Shown: positions 40,576 through 49,889 of the stretch, piece by piece
How positions within the stretch are numbered: the first letter of the stretch is position 1
Layout: the number at the start of each line of letters is the position of its first letter
DNA from: Paracoccaceae bacterium
Lineage (GTDB): Bacteria > Pseudomonadota > Alphaproteobacteria > Rhodobacterales > Rhodobacteraceae
Length of the DNA stretch: 62,584 nt
NCBI GenBank assembly: GCA_011620265.1
Contig: WOZM01000079.1
Coordinates: 1 to 62,584, forward strand
Direction: 5' to 3'
The notes under the pieces: model-generated
What the model saw: the letters and a program-made list of their open reading frames with translations, nothing else
Database searches by the model: none
Told to the model about the DNA's origin: nothing
Program-made: the position numbers and the translations under genes

Positions 40576-42935
40576 GCAATCGCCTCCCCTTGCCCTGCCG
40601 CGCGTCCGTTGACCGTCACGTCGCGCCCGGCGCCCCCGGGCAGGCGAAATCTGAGCGGCACCGTTGGCGGGGCCATGCGGCCCGTGCGGGACAGATCAAG
40701 CCTGAGGCCGGCCTCATCGCCCGAAAACCCGATCCGCGTCAGGCAGTGCGCATCTTCAAGCGCCGTGTCGCCGTCGTCGTCATAGCAGAGCGAAACTTCC
40801 GCAAACCGACCCGGCGCAGGATAGAGCGCGAGTTCGCGCTCGACTTCGGCCTCGGGCGTGGCCCGCTTTGCGCCGACCGAGAGCGGCAGGACCGCGCCCG
40901 CGCGCACGAAGAGCGGGATTGATGCAAGACCCACCGCGATCTCCGGTTCCGCCCCGGGCGGATGCCAGGCGCCGGTCCAGAAGTCGCACCATCCGGTCGC
41001 ATTCCGGGGTAGCCGGACGCGGCGGGTGTGCGCGCCCGGCTCGATGACTGTCGCCACCAGAAGATCACGCCCCAGAAGGAAGCAGTCCTCGGCGGCGAAG
41101 GATTCGAGGTCGTCCTCGTGGTCGAGGAAGAGCGGGCGCAGCATCGGCTCGAGGTCATGCGCGGACCGCCACAGGCAGGTATAGAGATAGGGCAGCAGCC
41201 GGTAGCGCAGCCGGATCGCCGCGCTGATCAGGCCGGTCACCCCGGGGTGGGTCCAGGGCTCGGTCACCGAGCCGTCGGGATTCCAGGAATGGATCGTGAA
41301 GCGCGGATGAAAGATGCCGTTCTGTACCCAGCGCAGCAAGAGTTCGGCGTCTGGCTGCGGCCCGGCAAAGCCGCCCACGTCATGCCCGATGTTGAAGAAC
41401 CCCGACAATGACAGGCCGAGGCCCATCGGGATGTTCCAGCGCAGGCTGTCCCATCCGGTGCGGTTGTCGCCGGTCCAGGTCTGGGCGTGGCGCTGGATGC
41501 CGCTCATCCCCGAACGGGTCACCAGGTAGGGCCGCCGCCCCGGCGCCTTGTCGCGTTGCGCTTCCTGCGAGGCGCGGGCCATCAGAAGGGCCTGCACCGG
41601 GCGGATCTGGTTCACCGCAATCGGGCGTCCGAAGCCCGCGCAGCGCGCCCGGCGGTCCCAGACCTCGAATTCGTTGTTGTCGTTCCAGGTGGCGGCGATG
41701 CCCTTGTCCAGAAGTGCGGTCTTCACCTTTCCCTGCCACCAGGCAACCGTCGCGGGGTTGGTGAAGTCGAGATGCGATCCTTCGGCATCCCAGAAGACCG
41801 AGGATTCCGGCCCGCCGGTCTCGCTGTCAGCGATGAACAGGCCCTGCGCCTCGGCCTCCGGGCGCAACGGATGATCGTTCAACAGGCACGGCTTGATATT
41901 GGCCACGATCCGCACCCCCGCCGCATCGAAACGCGCCGCGAGCCGCTCCGGCTGGGGGAACTTGTCGCGGTTCCAGTGGAAAACGTAGCGGCGCGACCCG
42001 ATCGAGGTATAGCCTGACGACAGGTGGAAGCTGTCGCAGGGAATATCGTGCTCGGCCAGCCGGTCGAGGAAACCCGAAAGCCGCGCCTCGGCGTCGGGCG
42101 CATCGGTATAGGCCATCGTCGAGCCGGAATAGCCGAGCGACCAACGCGGCGGAAAGGCGGTGCCGCCGGTGAGCCGCACCTGTTCGCGCACCAGTGTCCG
42201 CAGGTCGGGCGCCCAGCGAAGGTAATAGACCAGATCGCCGTCGGCGGTGCGGAAGGACCGGTAGGGCGAGTGATAGTTGTCAAGCTCATTGCCGAGGTCG
42301 AACCAGCAGGGCGCCGCGGTGTCGTAGAAAAGGCTGAAGCTGCCAGCCTCCGGGGTCCGGGTCAGCACGAAAGGCACATGTTTGTAAAGCGGGTCGGTAT
42401 GGGCTGCATCATATCCCAACGCGTCGAGATTGCGCATCTCGTAGCGCCGGCCCGAACGTTCGAGCGGCCCGGCCTTTTCGCCGAGACCGTAATGGCGCTC
42501 GCCAGGCTTGCGCAGCATGTAGTGTTCGGCGGCATGATCGCGCCGGCCGAGCAGATAGGCGCCGGTGGGTCGGTCGCCCGCGAAATCCGCCCAGCCGTCG
42601 CCCGTCCGCACCTGCCACCGCAGATGGAGCGGTGCGGCGATCGTGACGCGCATCTGCCCGGTATGCAGCGTCACGCCTTCTGGCCCCTCCTCGGTTCCGA
42701 AGGCCGGGCAGGCAAAGCCGGAGATATCGTCACGTGCCCGTCCTTCCCAGGGGATCTCGCCCGAGGGCGCAATGGCCCAGGTCCGGTCGCAGGCCCAGGC
42801 GCCGCGATTGAGGAACGAGACGCGAAAGAGTGTCTCCTCCAGCGCCTCGATCCGCATCAGGCCGCCACCCTCGACGCCGGTCTCGACACCGGCGGGTTTC
42901 GGCCTGACCCTGTCCCAGTTTTTCAGCCGTCGCAT
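40563..42935 (-). CDS. Glycoside hydrolase family 31 (alpha-glucosidase/alpha-xylosidase type)
   Basis: The 790-residue enzyme is full length for GH31. ATG 42935 has ACGGGAGTG upstream. The nucleophile motif is ATWNDNNEFEVWD, a variant of WNDMNEP, and the acid/base aspartate lies in WTGDNRTGWDSLRWNI; GFFNIGHDVGGFAG follows. The N-terminal galactose-mutarotase-like domain (YGLGEKAGPLERSG) and C-terminal beta domains are present. No signal peptide is visible, so it acts in the cytoplasm on imported oligosaccharides. In this operon it may remove an alpha-linked sugar from a glucuronide, but specificity is not evident. Confidence 0.9.
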   Translation of the reverse strand: MRRLKNWDRVRPKPAGVETGVEGGGLMRIEALEETLFRVSFLNRGAWACDRTWAIAPSGEIPWEGRARDDISGFACPAFGTEEGPEGVTLHTGQMRVTIAAPLHLRWQVRTGDGWADFAGDRPTGAYLLGRRDHAAEHYMLRKPGERHYGLGEKAGPLERSGRRYEMRNLDALGYDAAHTDPLYKHVPFVLTRTPEAGSFSLFYDTAAPCWFDLGNELDNYHSPYRSFRTADGDLVYYLRWAPDLRTLVREQVRLTGGTAFPPRWSLGYSGSTMAYTDAPDAEARLSGFLDRLAEHDIPCDSFHLSSGYTSIGSRRYVFHWNRDKFPQPERLAARFDAAGVRIVANIKPCLLNDHPLRPEAEAQGLFIADSETGGPESSVFWDAEGSHLDFTNPATVAWWQGKVKTALLDKGIAATWNDNNEFEVWDRRARCAGFGRPIAVNQIRPVQALLMARASQEAQRDKAPGRRPYLVTRSGMSGIQRHAQTWTGDNRTGWDSLRWNIPMGLGLSLSGFFNIGHDVGGFAGPQPDAELLLRWVQNGIFHPRFTIHSWNPDGSVTEPWTHPGVTGLISAAIRLRYRLLPYLYTCLWRSAHDLEPMLRPLFLDHEDDLESFAAEDCFLLGRDLLVATVIEPGAHTRRVRLPRNATGWCDFWTGAWHPPGAEPEIAVGLASIPLFVRAGAVLPLSVGAKRATPEAEVERELALYPAPGRFAEVSLCYDDDGDTALEDAHCLTRIGFSGDEAGLRLDLSRTGRMAPPTVPLRFRLPGGAGRDVTVNGRAAGQGEAIAWPG

Positions 42936-42948
42936 CCGGACACTCCCG

Positions 42949-44247
42949 TCAAGGGCCGAGGAAGTAGCCCGGCAGCGCCAGGCTCAACCAGGGTACGAAG
43001 GTAACGATGAGGCTTGTCACGATCATCGCCGCGAAGAAGGGCAGAAGCGGCCGGATCACCTGCGTGATCGGCACCCCTCCGACCGAACAGCCGACGAAGA
43101 GCGCAGAGCCCACCGGCGGGGTGCAGATGCCGATGCAGAGGTTGAAGGTCATGATGACACCGAAATGCACAGGGTCGATGCCGATGACCTTCACCACAGG
43201 CAGAAAGATTGGCGTGAAGATCAGCAGCGCCGGCGTCATGTCCATGAACGTGCCGACGATCAGGAGCACCGCCATGATGATCAGCAGGATCACTGTCGGA
43301 CTGTCCGAGATCGTCAGCATCGTCTCGGCGATGCTTTGCGGGATCTGCGCGAAGGCCATGACCCGGCTCATAGCGATCGAGGCGCCGATCATCATCAGCA
43401 CGATCGCCGTGGTTTGCGCCGATTCGATCAGGATGCGCGGCAGGTCGCGGATCCCGATCTCGCGATACCAGACCAGCGCGAGGAAGAGCGTGTAGAGCAC
43501 CGCGATGCCCGAGGCCTCGGCCGCAGTGAAGGCCCCGCCGATGATGCCGCCCATGATGACCACGATCAGGCCGAGAGGCAGGATCGCGTTCACCGTCGCG
43601 CCGCGAATCGCGGCCAAGCTCGGGCGCACAGCGGCGGCATAGCCGCGTCGGCGCGCCAGGATGCCGGCCACCAGCATGATCCCGAGGCCCATCAGGATGC
43701 CGGGCAGGTAACCCGCAAGAAAGAGCGCCCCGATCGAAGTGCCGCCGGTAATCAGCGAATAGACGATGAAGGTGTTGGACGGCGGGATCAGCAGCCCCGT
43801 GGGGCAGGAGGTGATGTTGACCGCGGCCGAGAGCGCCGGGTCATAGCCTTCCTTTTTCTGGATCGGGGCCATGACCCCCCCGACCGCTGCCGCCGAGGCC
43901 ACCGCCGAGCCGGAGAGCGAGCCGAAGAGCATGTTGGCGATGACGTTCACATGCAGGAGCGAGCCGGGCAACGGCCCGGCCAGGACGCGCGCGAAATCCA
44001 CCAGCCGCCGCGCCAGCCCGCCCGAGTTCATGATGTTGCCGGCAAGGATGAAGAAGGGAATGGCCAGGAGCGTGAAGCTGTCGAGCCCCGACATCATCTG
44101 CTGGGCGACGATGAACAGCGACTGGCCGGGACTCATGATGGTCAGGAAAGCCAGCGCCGCCGCGCCGCCGATGGCGAAGGCGATCGGCACCCCGATCGCC
44201 ATCAGAACGACGAAGCTGCCGAAAAGGATCAGTCCTGTCAAAAGCAT
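42949..44247 (-). CDS. TRAP transporter large permease (DctM family)
   Basis: The 432-residue membrane protein has about twelve hydrophobic helices, opening GLILFGSFVVLMAIGVPIAFAIG, with the DctM blocks GSLSGSAVASAAAVG, LIPPSNTFIVYSLITGG and TPPVGSALFVGC. It lies 12 bp after the small permease gene and 13 bp before GH31. With DctQ and the divergently encoded binding protein it forms a sodium-driven TRAP importer, here presumably for glucuronate or glucuronides. Confidence 0.93.
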   Translation of the reverse strand: MLLTGLILFGSFVVLMAIGVPIAFAIGGAAALAFLTIMSPGQSLFIVAQQMMSGLDSFTLLAIPFFILAGNIMNSGGLARRLVDFARVLAGPLPGSLLHVNVIANMLFGSLSGSAVASAAAVGGVMAPIQKKEGYDPALSAAVNITSCPTGLLIPPSNTFIVYSLITGGTSIGALFLAGYLPGILMGLGIMLVAGILARRRGYAAAVRPSLAAIRGATVNAILPLGLIVVIMGGIIGGAFTAAEASGIAVLYTLFLALVWYREIGIRDLPRILIESAQTTAIVLMMIGASIAMSRVMAFAQIPQSIAETMLTISDSPTVILLIIMAVLLIVGTFMDMTPALLIFTPIFLPVVKVIGIDPVHFGVIMTFNLCIGICTPPVGSALFVGCSVGGVPITQVIRPLLPFFAAMIVTSLIVTFVPWLSLALPGYFLGP

Positions 44248-44259
44248 CTTCGGCGACCC

Positions 44260-44796
44260 TCAGCTTGTGGTGTTGGCATCGGAATGGGGGATCATCCCGC
44301 CGCCCCTCCCCGAGAGCACGCCAAGCGCGAACCAGAGGCAATAGAACAGGATCGTCGCCCCCGACACCGGCAGCGCGAGATAGATCCAGCCCATCGGCAG
44401 TCCGAGGGTCGGGGTGATCTGACCGCTTTTCAGCGTGCGCAGCACGAGATCCGTTCCGCCCCCGACCATGACCAGCCCCGCAAAAGCCGCGACCACGGCC
44501 AGGATCAGCAGTTCCAGCCGCCTGCGCGCCCTGCCCTTCAGCGCCATGGGCAGAAAGTCGATGGCGAGATGCTTGCCCTGCCCGAAGGCATAGGCGCCGC
44601 CCAGCATCGCCATCCACATGAACAGGAGCCGGGCGATCTCGGCGGTCTGGGTGCTCGGCGTGCCGAGGATATATCGGGTTATGACTTGCCAGATCACCGA
44701 TGCGGCGGTGACGGCCAGGATCAGGGCGCAGGCCGCGCCCAGCATACGGTCGATCACACGCTTCGCATCGTCGAGCGCAGCCAGCGTCGATGCCAT
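44260..44796 (-). CDS. TRAP transporter small permease (DctQ family)
   Basis: The protein has 178 residues from ATG 44796, preceded by CAGGAGGAGG. It has four hydrophobic helices with ILAVTAASVIWQVITRYILG in the first and RLLFMWMAMLGGAYAFGQGKHLAIDF in the second to third, the usual DctQ arrangement. It is the first gene of the minus-strand operon that continues through DctM, GH31, uxuB, uxaC and kdgK. Confidence 0.92.
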   Translation of the reverse strand: MASTLAALDDAKRVIDRMLGAACALILAVTAASVIWQVITRYILGTPSTQTAEIARLLFMWMAMLGGAYAFGQGKHLAIDFLPMALKGRARRRLELLILAVVAAFAGLVMVGGGTDLVLRTLKSGQITPTLGLPMGWIYLALPVSGATILFYCLWFALGVLSGRGGGMIPHSDANTTS

Positions 44797-44840
44797 TCGA
44801 ACCCCTCCTCCTGTTGCGGTGATCCTTGCAGGCGCGCGCA

Positions 44841-44857
44841 TACTGGTCAACCAATTT
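44841..44857. promoter_or_regulatory. Putative UxuR/ExuR-type operator in the divergent uronate promoter
   Basis: TACTGGTCAACCAATTT (44841-44857) closely matches the E. coli UxuR/ExuR box AAATTGGTATACCAATTT, with the TGGT-NN-ACCA core intact. A second inverted element TTGGTTGAC (44865-44873) is the reverse complement of GTCAACCAA, and an ATTGGTCA half-site lies near 44884. They sit between the two divergent uronate operons, where the FCD GntR regulator encoded at 47739 would act. Confidence 0.6.
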
Positions 44858-44955
44858 CTCATTTTTGGTTGACACCTGCGGAGATTGGTCATTCTCTATT
44901 TCAGGTCTCGCACTTGTTCGTCCTTGTCGAGACATCATTCTGGGAGGAATAATCC

Positions 44956-45939
44956 ATGACCCGACATGCCCGCAGGCTATCGCTTGCCTTGGCCGCGCTT
45001 CTTGCCTCGACCGCCGTGGCGACGGCCGAAACCGTGCTCCGGCTCAGCCACAACAACCCGGCCGACCATCCGACCCACATCAGCATGGAACTGATGGGCA
45101 AGCGCCTGTCCGAGCTGACCAACGGCGAAGTGGCCATCCAGGTCTTCCCTAACGGCGAACTGGGCAACCAGCGCGAATCCATGGAACTGGTGCAGTCCTG
45201 CGCACTCGAGATGGCGCGTTCGAATGCCTCCGAGCTCGAAGCCTTCGAGCCGGCCTACAGCGCAATCAACCTGCCCTACATCTTCCAGAGCGAGGAGCAT
45301 TTCAACAAGGTCGTCTCTGGCGAGGTCGGGCAGAAGATCCTGAATGCCTCGGCCGACAAGGGCTTTGTTGGCGTGGCCTACCTGACCGAAGGCGCGAGGT
45401 CGTTCTACGGCAATGCCCCGATCAACAGCCCGGCCGACCTCAACGGCAAGAAGGTTCGTGTGCAGCCCAGCCCCTCTGCCATCCGCATGGTCGAGCTTCT
45501 GGGCGGCAACCCGACGCCGATCGACTGGGGCGAGTTGTTCAGCGCGCTGCAGCAGGGCGTCGTGGACATGGCCGAAAACAACCCGACCGCGCTGACCACG
45601 GCCCGCCACGGCGAGGTTGCCAAGTTCTTTTCGCTGGACGAGCACACCATGATCCCCTCGGTCGTGGTGATCTCGAAATGCGCCTGGGACGCGCTGACGC
45701 CCGAACAGCAGGCGGCGATGCACACTGCCGCGCTCGAGGCGCAGGAATTCCACCGCCAGAACTGGAACAAGACCGCCGACGAGGCGCTGGCCACGGCGCA
45801 GGCCGACATGGGGGTCGCCGTCAACACCGTGGACAAGGCGCCCTTCATCGCCGCAGTCCAGCCGATGTATGCCGAGGTCGCGGCGAAGTCGCCGTTGGTG
45901 GCCGAGCTGATCGAAGAGATCAAGGCAGCGGCGAACTAG
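44956..45939 (+). CDS. TRAP transporter substrate-binding protein (DctP family), probable uronate binder
   Basis: The 327-residue precursor has a Sec signal peptide (LSLALAALLASTAVATA) and a mature DctP domain: VLRLSHNNPADHPTHISM, GSRSFYG-like GARSFYGNAPINSPADLNG, and the KVRVQPSPSAIRMVELLGG block with the conserved arginine that anchors the ligand carboxylate. NPTPIDWGELFSALQQGVVD follows. GGGAGGAAT precedes the ATG. It starts the plus-strand operon and is divergent from its membrane partners. A sugar acid such as glucuronate is the expected ligand. Confidence 0.92.
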   Translation: MTRHARRLSLALAALLASTAVATAETVLRLSHNNPADHPTHISMELMGKRLSELTNGEVAIQVFPNGELGNQRESMELVQSCALEMARSNASELEAFEPAYSAINLPYIFQSEEHFNKVVSGEVGQKILNASADKGFVGVAYLTEGARSFYGNAPINSPADLNGKKVRVQPSPSAIRMVELLGGNPTPIDWGELFSALQQGVVDMAENNPTALTTARHGEVAKFFSLDEHTMIPSVVVISKCAWDALTPEQQAAMHTAALEAQEFHRQNWNKTADEALATAQADMGVAVNTVDKAPFIAAVQPMYAEVAAKSPLVAELIEEIKAAAN

Positions 45940-45942
45940 ACC

Positions 45943-47742
45943 ATGCTGGAACGCTCGGACCTGGCCGGGAACGCGCTTCAGGCGCTGCATGACGAGGGCT
46001 ACGAGGCCCCGTTCGACCGGCGCGACCTGAATGCATCGACCTTGATCCAGACCCGCGGGCGGCAGGCCATGCCGCTCGACGGGGACTGGTTCTTTTGCGT
46101 CGATCTTCTCGACACAGGTCTGCGTCAACGCTGGTATGACATGAAACCGATGGCTCCGGAAGACCGCGACCTGCCCTGGGACTGGGATCCCTGCGCGGGC
46201 GAGACGGTGCCGGTGCCGTCCTGCTGGCAGATGCTGAAAGAGAAATGGTACTTCTTCGAAGGCTCGGCCTGGTATTCGCGCCCCTTCGATCTGACCCCGC
46301 GCCCCGGGCGGCGTTATGTCCTGCGGGTGGGGGCGGCGAATTACGACTGCAAGGTCTTCGTCAACAACCGCTTCCTCGGCAGCCATTCGGGCGGCTCCAC
46401 GCCCTTTTGCGCCGACCTGAGCGCGGCGCTCCAGCCAGGGCGCAACTGGATCCTTCTTTGCGTGAACAACGCCCGCCGGCCCGACCGGGTGCCGATGCAG
46501 AACACCGACTGGTTCAACTATGGCGGCCTCTACCGGGAAGTGGCGATCTTCGATCTGCCGCAAGCGCATCTGACCGGCATCTTCGCCCATCTGGTGCCCG
46601 ACGGATCCGACCGGCGCATCCGGGTGCGGGTCGAGGCGCGCGGGCTCGACCGCGCCCATGTCGCCCTACCCGAACTCGGTCTTTCGCGCGAGATCGTGCT
46701 CAAGGATGGCGAAGGCGAGGTTGTGTTCGACGCCGTGCCCGATCTCTGGTCGCCCGACAGCCCGCGCCTTTACGACCTGATCGTGACCGCAGGCGAGGAC
46801 GAGTTGCGCGACCGCGTCGGCTTCCGTCGCATCGAGACGCGCGGAACCGAGATCCTTCTGAATGGCAAGCCGATCTGGCTGCGCGGCATTTCGGTGCACG
46901 AGGACGACGAGCGGATGGGCAAATGCACCTGCGAGGAGGATCTGCGCCGCCGTTTTGCCCATGCGAAGGAACTCGGTTGCAACTTCCTGCGGCTCGCCCA
47001 CTATCCGCACCATGATCGCGCCGCCGAACTGGCCGACGAACTGGGCTTCCTGCTCTGGGAAGAAATCCCGGTCTACTGGGCGATCGACTTCGCCAATCCC
47101 GCCACGCTGGCGGATGCGAAGAACCAGCTGCGCGAGCTGATCCGCCGCGACCGCAACCGGGCCAGCGTGATCCTGTGGTCGGTGGGCAACGAGAATGCCG
47201 ACACCGACGCGCGACTCGGCTTCATGGCGGCCCTGGCCGCGACCGCGCGCGCGGAAGACTCCACGCGCCTTGTCACCGCTGCCTGTCTCGTGAACCACGA
47301 AGATCGGCGGATCGAGGACCGGCTGGCCGCCCATCTCGACGTGATCGGGATCAACGAATACTACGGCTGGTATGAAAAGGACTTTGCTGATCTGGCCGCG
47401 ATCGGCCGCAATTCGGACCCCGGCAAGCCGGTGGTGATTTCCGAGACCGGCGCGGATGCCGACATATCCCCGCAAGGGCCGAAAGCGGGGCTTTTCAGCG
47501 AGGCCTGGCAGACGGAGGTCTATCGCCGTCAGATCGCGACCTTGCGCGACATTCCCTGGATCGCCGGGATGTCACCCTGGATCCTCTATGATTTCCGGGT
47601 GGAACGGCGGCAGAACATCTTTCAGCGCGGCTTCAACCGCAAAGGCTTGATCGGCGCCGACAAGACAACGAAAAAGGCGGCCTTTGGCGTACTGGCCGGG
47701 TTCTACCGCGAAAAGGCCGCCGGGGAGGGAGAGACGCCATGA
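45943..47742 (+). CDS. uidA: Beta-glucuronidase (glycoside hydrolase family 2)
   Basis: The 599-residue enzyme has the GH2 sugar-binding, immunoglobulin-like and TIM-barrel domains in order. The acid/base is E417 in WSVGNEN and the nucleophile E501 in VISETGAD. NEYYGWY (471-477) matches the active-site tyrosine region of GUS proteins. The NxK motif that recognises the glucuronate carboxylate is present as N565-R-K567, which separates it from beta-galactosidases. No signal peptide is seen, so imported glucuronides are cleaved in the cytoplasm. It starts 3 bp after the binding-protein stop and overlaps the regulator gene by 4 bp. Confidence 0.92.
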   Translation: MLERSDLAGNALQALHDEGYEAPFDRRDLNASTLIQTRGRQAMPLDGDWFFCVDLLDTGLRQRWYDMKPMAPEDRDLPWDWDPCAGETVPVPSCWQMLKEKWYFFEGSAWYSRPFDLTPRPGRRYVLRVGAANYDCKVFVNNRFLGSHSGGSTPFCADLSAALQPGRNWILLCVNNARRPDRVPMQNTDWFNYGGLYREVAIFDLPQAHLTGIFAHLVPDGSDRRIRVRVEARGLDRAHVALPELGLSREIVLKDGEGEVVFDAVPDLWSPDSPRLYDLIVTAGEDELRDRVGFRRIETRGTEILLNGKPIWLRGISVHEDDERMGKCTCEEDLRRRFAHAKELGCNFLRLAHYPHHDRAAELADELGFLLWEEIPVYWAIDFANPATLADAKNQLRELIRRDRNRASVILWSVGNENADTDARLGFMAALAATARAEDSTRLVTAACLVNHEDRRIEDRLAAHLDVIGINEYYGWYEKDFADLAAIGRNSDPGKPVVISETGADADISPQGPKAGLFSEAWQTEVYRRQIATLRDIPWIAGMSPWILYDFRVERRQNIFQRGFNRKGLIGADKTTKKAAFGVLAGFYREKAAGEGETP

Positions 47743-48464
47743 CCGCAGAGCGGCGCTATATCGAGATCTCTCGGGCGATCCGCGAGGCGATAGCCGTGCG
47801 CGGCTATCGGCCCGGCAACCGGATCATGACCGAGCGCCAGATGGCCGAGGAATTCGCCGTGCCGCGCTCGGTCGTGCGCGAGGCGGTGATGGCGCTCGAA
47901 CTCGACGGGCTCGTCGAGGTGCGCAAGGGTTCAGGCATCTACCTTATGCGCCAGGAGAATGACGCAGCGACTGCCGCCGCGGCCGAAATCGGGCCGTTCG
48001 AACTTCTCCAGGCACGGCAAGTGTTGGAAAGCGCTGTTGCGGCGCAGGCGGCGCGCATGGTCACAAAGGCCGACATCGTGAAGATGCGCGACGCGCTGGC
48101 ATTGGAATCGCAAGGCATCGAGACCGACGAGGGCGACTATTCCGGCGACAGGTTGTTTCACCACCTGATCGCCGAGGCGACGCAGAATTCGGCGCTGGTC
48201 GATCTGGTGGACGAGTTGTGGGACAAGCGGGCGGCAAGCCCGATGTGGGCGCGCCTTCAGACCCGCATCTTCGACACCTCCTATCGCCGCCGCTGGCTGG
48301 GCGATCACCAGGCGATCCTCGCGGCGCTGCAGCAGAAGAACGCCGAAGCGGCCGAACAGGCGATGTGGCGCCACCTCGAGAACGTGCGCACCACACTCAT
48401 GGAGCTTTCCGACGTGGATTCACCGGAGTTCGACGGGTTCATCTTTTCCGCCGCGGGCGGCTGA
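47739..48464 (+). CDS. GntR-family (FCD) regulator of the uronate operons, UxuR/ExuR-like
   Basis: The 241-residue protein has a winged helix-turn-helix (ITERQMAEEF-like MTERQMAEEFAVPRSVVREA, about residues 28-47) followed by VEVRKGSGIYLM and an FCD helical domain (EIGPFELLQARQVLESAVAA). This is the layout of UxuR and ExuR. It lies within the operon between beta-glucuronidase and uxuA, and a UxuR-like box stands in the divergent promoter. Derepression by fructuronate or a related uronate is therefore inferred. Confidence 0.9.
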   Translation: MTAERRYIEISRAIREAIAVRGYRPGNRIMTERQMAEEFAVPRSVVREAVMALELDGLVEVRKGSGIYLMRQENDAATAAAAEIGPFELLQARQVLESAVAAQAARMVTKADIVKMRDALALESQGIETDEGDYSGDRLFHHLIAEATQNSALVDLVDELWDKRAASPMWARLQTRIFDTSYRRRWLGDHQAILAALQQKNAEAAEQAMWRHLENVRTTLMELSDVDSPEFDGFIFSAAGG

Positions 48465-48481
48465 CGGGCAGCGGGGGCGTA

Positions 48482-49654
48482 ATGCGACAGGGCTGGAGAT
48501 GGTTCGGGCCGGAGGATCCGGTAAGTCTTGCTGATATCCGGCAGGCCGGTGCCACCGAAGTCGTGACGGCGCTTCACCACATCGCCAATGGCGAGGTCTG
48601 GCCGCGCGAGGCCATCCGCAGCAGACGCGACGCGATCCGCGCCGCCGGGCTCGACTGGACCGTCGTCGAAAGCATCCCCGTGCACGAGGACATCAAGATC
48701 GGCGCTCCCGGCTGGGAGGCCAAGGCCGACGCCTGGGCCGAGACCGCCGGGAACCTCGCTGCCGAGGGCATCGACACCATCTGCTACAATTTCATGCCGG
48801 TGCTCGACTGGACGCGCACCGACCTCGCCCATGCGCTGCCCGACGGCGCGCTGTGCCTGCGCTTCGACGCGGCCGCCATCGCCGCCTTCGACATCCACAT
48901 CCTCGGCCGCGAGGGCGCAGCCGGGGACCACGGAGCCGCGCTTGCCGCCCGGGCCGGAGCGCTGTTCGCGGCGATGGATGCCGGGGCGCGTGATGGGCTG
49001 ATGCGGACCATCCTCGCCGGACTGCCCGGGGCCGAGGAGAGCTTCACGCTCGACACATTCCGCGCCCAGCTTGCCCGCTACGGCGGCATCGGCGCCGAAG
49101 GACTGCGCGCCTGTCTCGCCGCGTTCCTCGCCCGGATCATGCCGCGGATCGAGGCCGCGGGCGCCCGCATCGCCATCCACCCCGACGACCCGCCGCGGTC
49201 GCTCTTCGGCCTGCCGAGGGTGGTCTCGACTTCCGCCGACCTGCGCGCCATAGCCGCGATGTGGCCGGGGATCGCCAACGGCATCACCTTCTGCACCGGC
49301 TCGCTCGGGGTGCGCGCCGACAACGACCTGCCGGCGATGCTGGCGGAATTCGGCCCGCGTGTGCATTTCCTGCATCTCCGCGCGACCCGGCGCGAAGCGG
49401 ACGACCTGAGCTTCCATGAGGCCCCGCATCTGGACGGCGACGTGGACATGGTTGCAGTGATCGCCGAGGCATTGCGGCTTGAGGAATTGCGCGGCGAGGC
49501 GCTGCCGATGCGCCCCGACCACGGCCAGGCGATCCTCAGCGACCAGCGCGGCCCCTTTCGCCCTGGCTATCCTGCGGTGGGACGGCTGCGCGGCCTGGCC
49601 GAACTGCGCGGCGTCGAACATGCACTGCGGCGGACCGGCAGCGGACGGGCCTGA
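48482..49654 (+). CDS. uxuA: Mannonate dehydratase UxuA
   Basis: The protein has 390 residues from ATG 48482 with GCGGGGGCG upstream, close to the 394 of E. coli UxuA. Conserved blocks are RWFGPEDPVSLADIRQAG, YNFMPVLDWTRTDL, the metal-site IHPDDPPRSLFGLPR, and NGITFCTGSLGVRADND. It dehydrates mannonate to 2-keto-3-deoxygluconate, the substrate of the KDG kinase encoded by the opposite operon. It is the last intact gene of the plus-strand uronate operon. Confidence 0.95.
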   Translation: MRQGWRWFGPEDPVSLADIRQAGATEVVTALHHIANGEVWPREAIRSRRDAIRAAGLDWTVVESIPVHEDIKIGAPGWEAKADAWAETAGNLAAEGIDTICYNFMPVLDWTRTDLAHALPDGALCLRFDAAAIAAFDIHILGREGAAGDHGAALAARAGALFAAMDAGARDGLMRTILAGLPGAEESFTLDTFRAQLARYGGIGAEGLRACLAAFLARIMPRIEAAGARIAIHPDDPPRSLFGLPRVVSTSADLRAIAAMWPGIANGITFCTGSLGVRADNDLPAMLAEFGPRVHFLHLRATRREADDLSFHEAPHLDGDVDMVAVIAEALRLEELRGEALPMRPDHGQAILSDQRGPFRPGYPAVGRLRGLAELRGVEHALRRTGSGRA

Positions 49655-49889
49655 CCGGCGCCTGCGCGCGGATCCGTCGCTGCCCGGACCGTCGGCGTCG
49701 AGCACGAAGGGACATGCGGACGAAACCGCCTTCGGGTCGTTGCAGGGCCACGGCGTCATCCTCTCAGCGGACCTTCGCGCCCCAGGGAGGGGTATGGTTG
49801 TAGCGACCGGCTCTTTTGCACAAATCGGGTGACAGGTGGCCCTTCCCTTTCCCCGGACAGACTTGCCCTGCGGCTTCCGCGCCGCAGAC
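49655..49889. other. Non-coding stretch after uxuA
   Basis: No supported gene. The stretch runs from the uxuA stop into the truncated N-terminal side of the nucleotidyltransferase-fold pseudogene. No repeat, tRNA or clear terminator was recognised in it. Confidence 0.5.
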
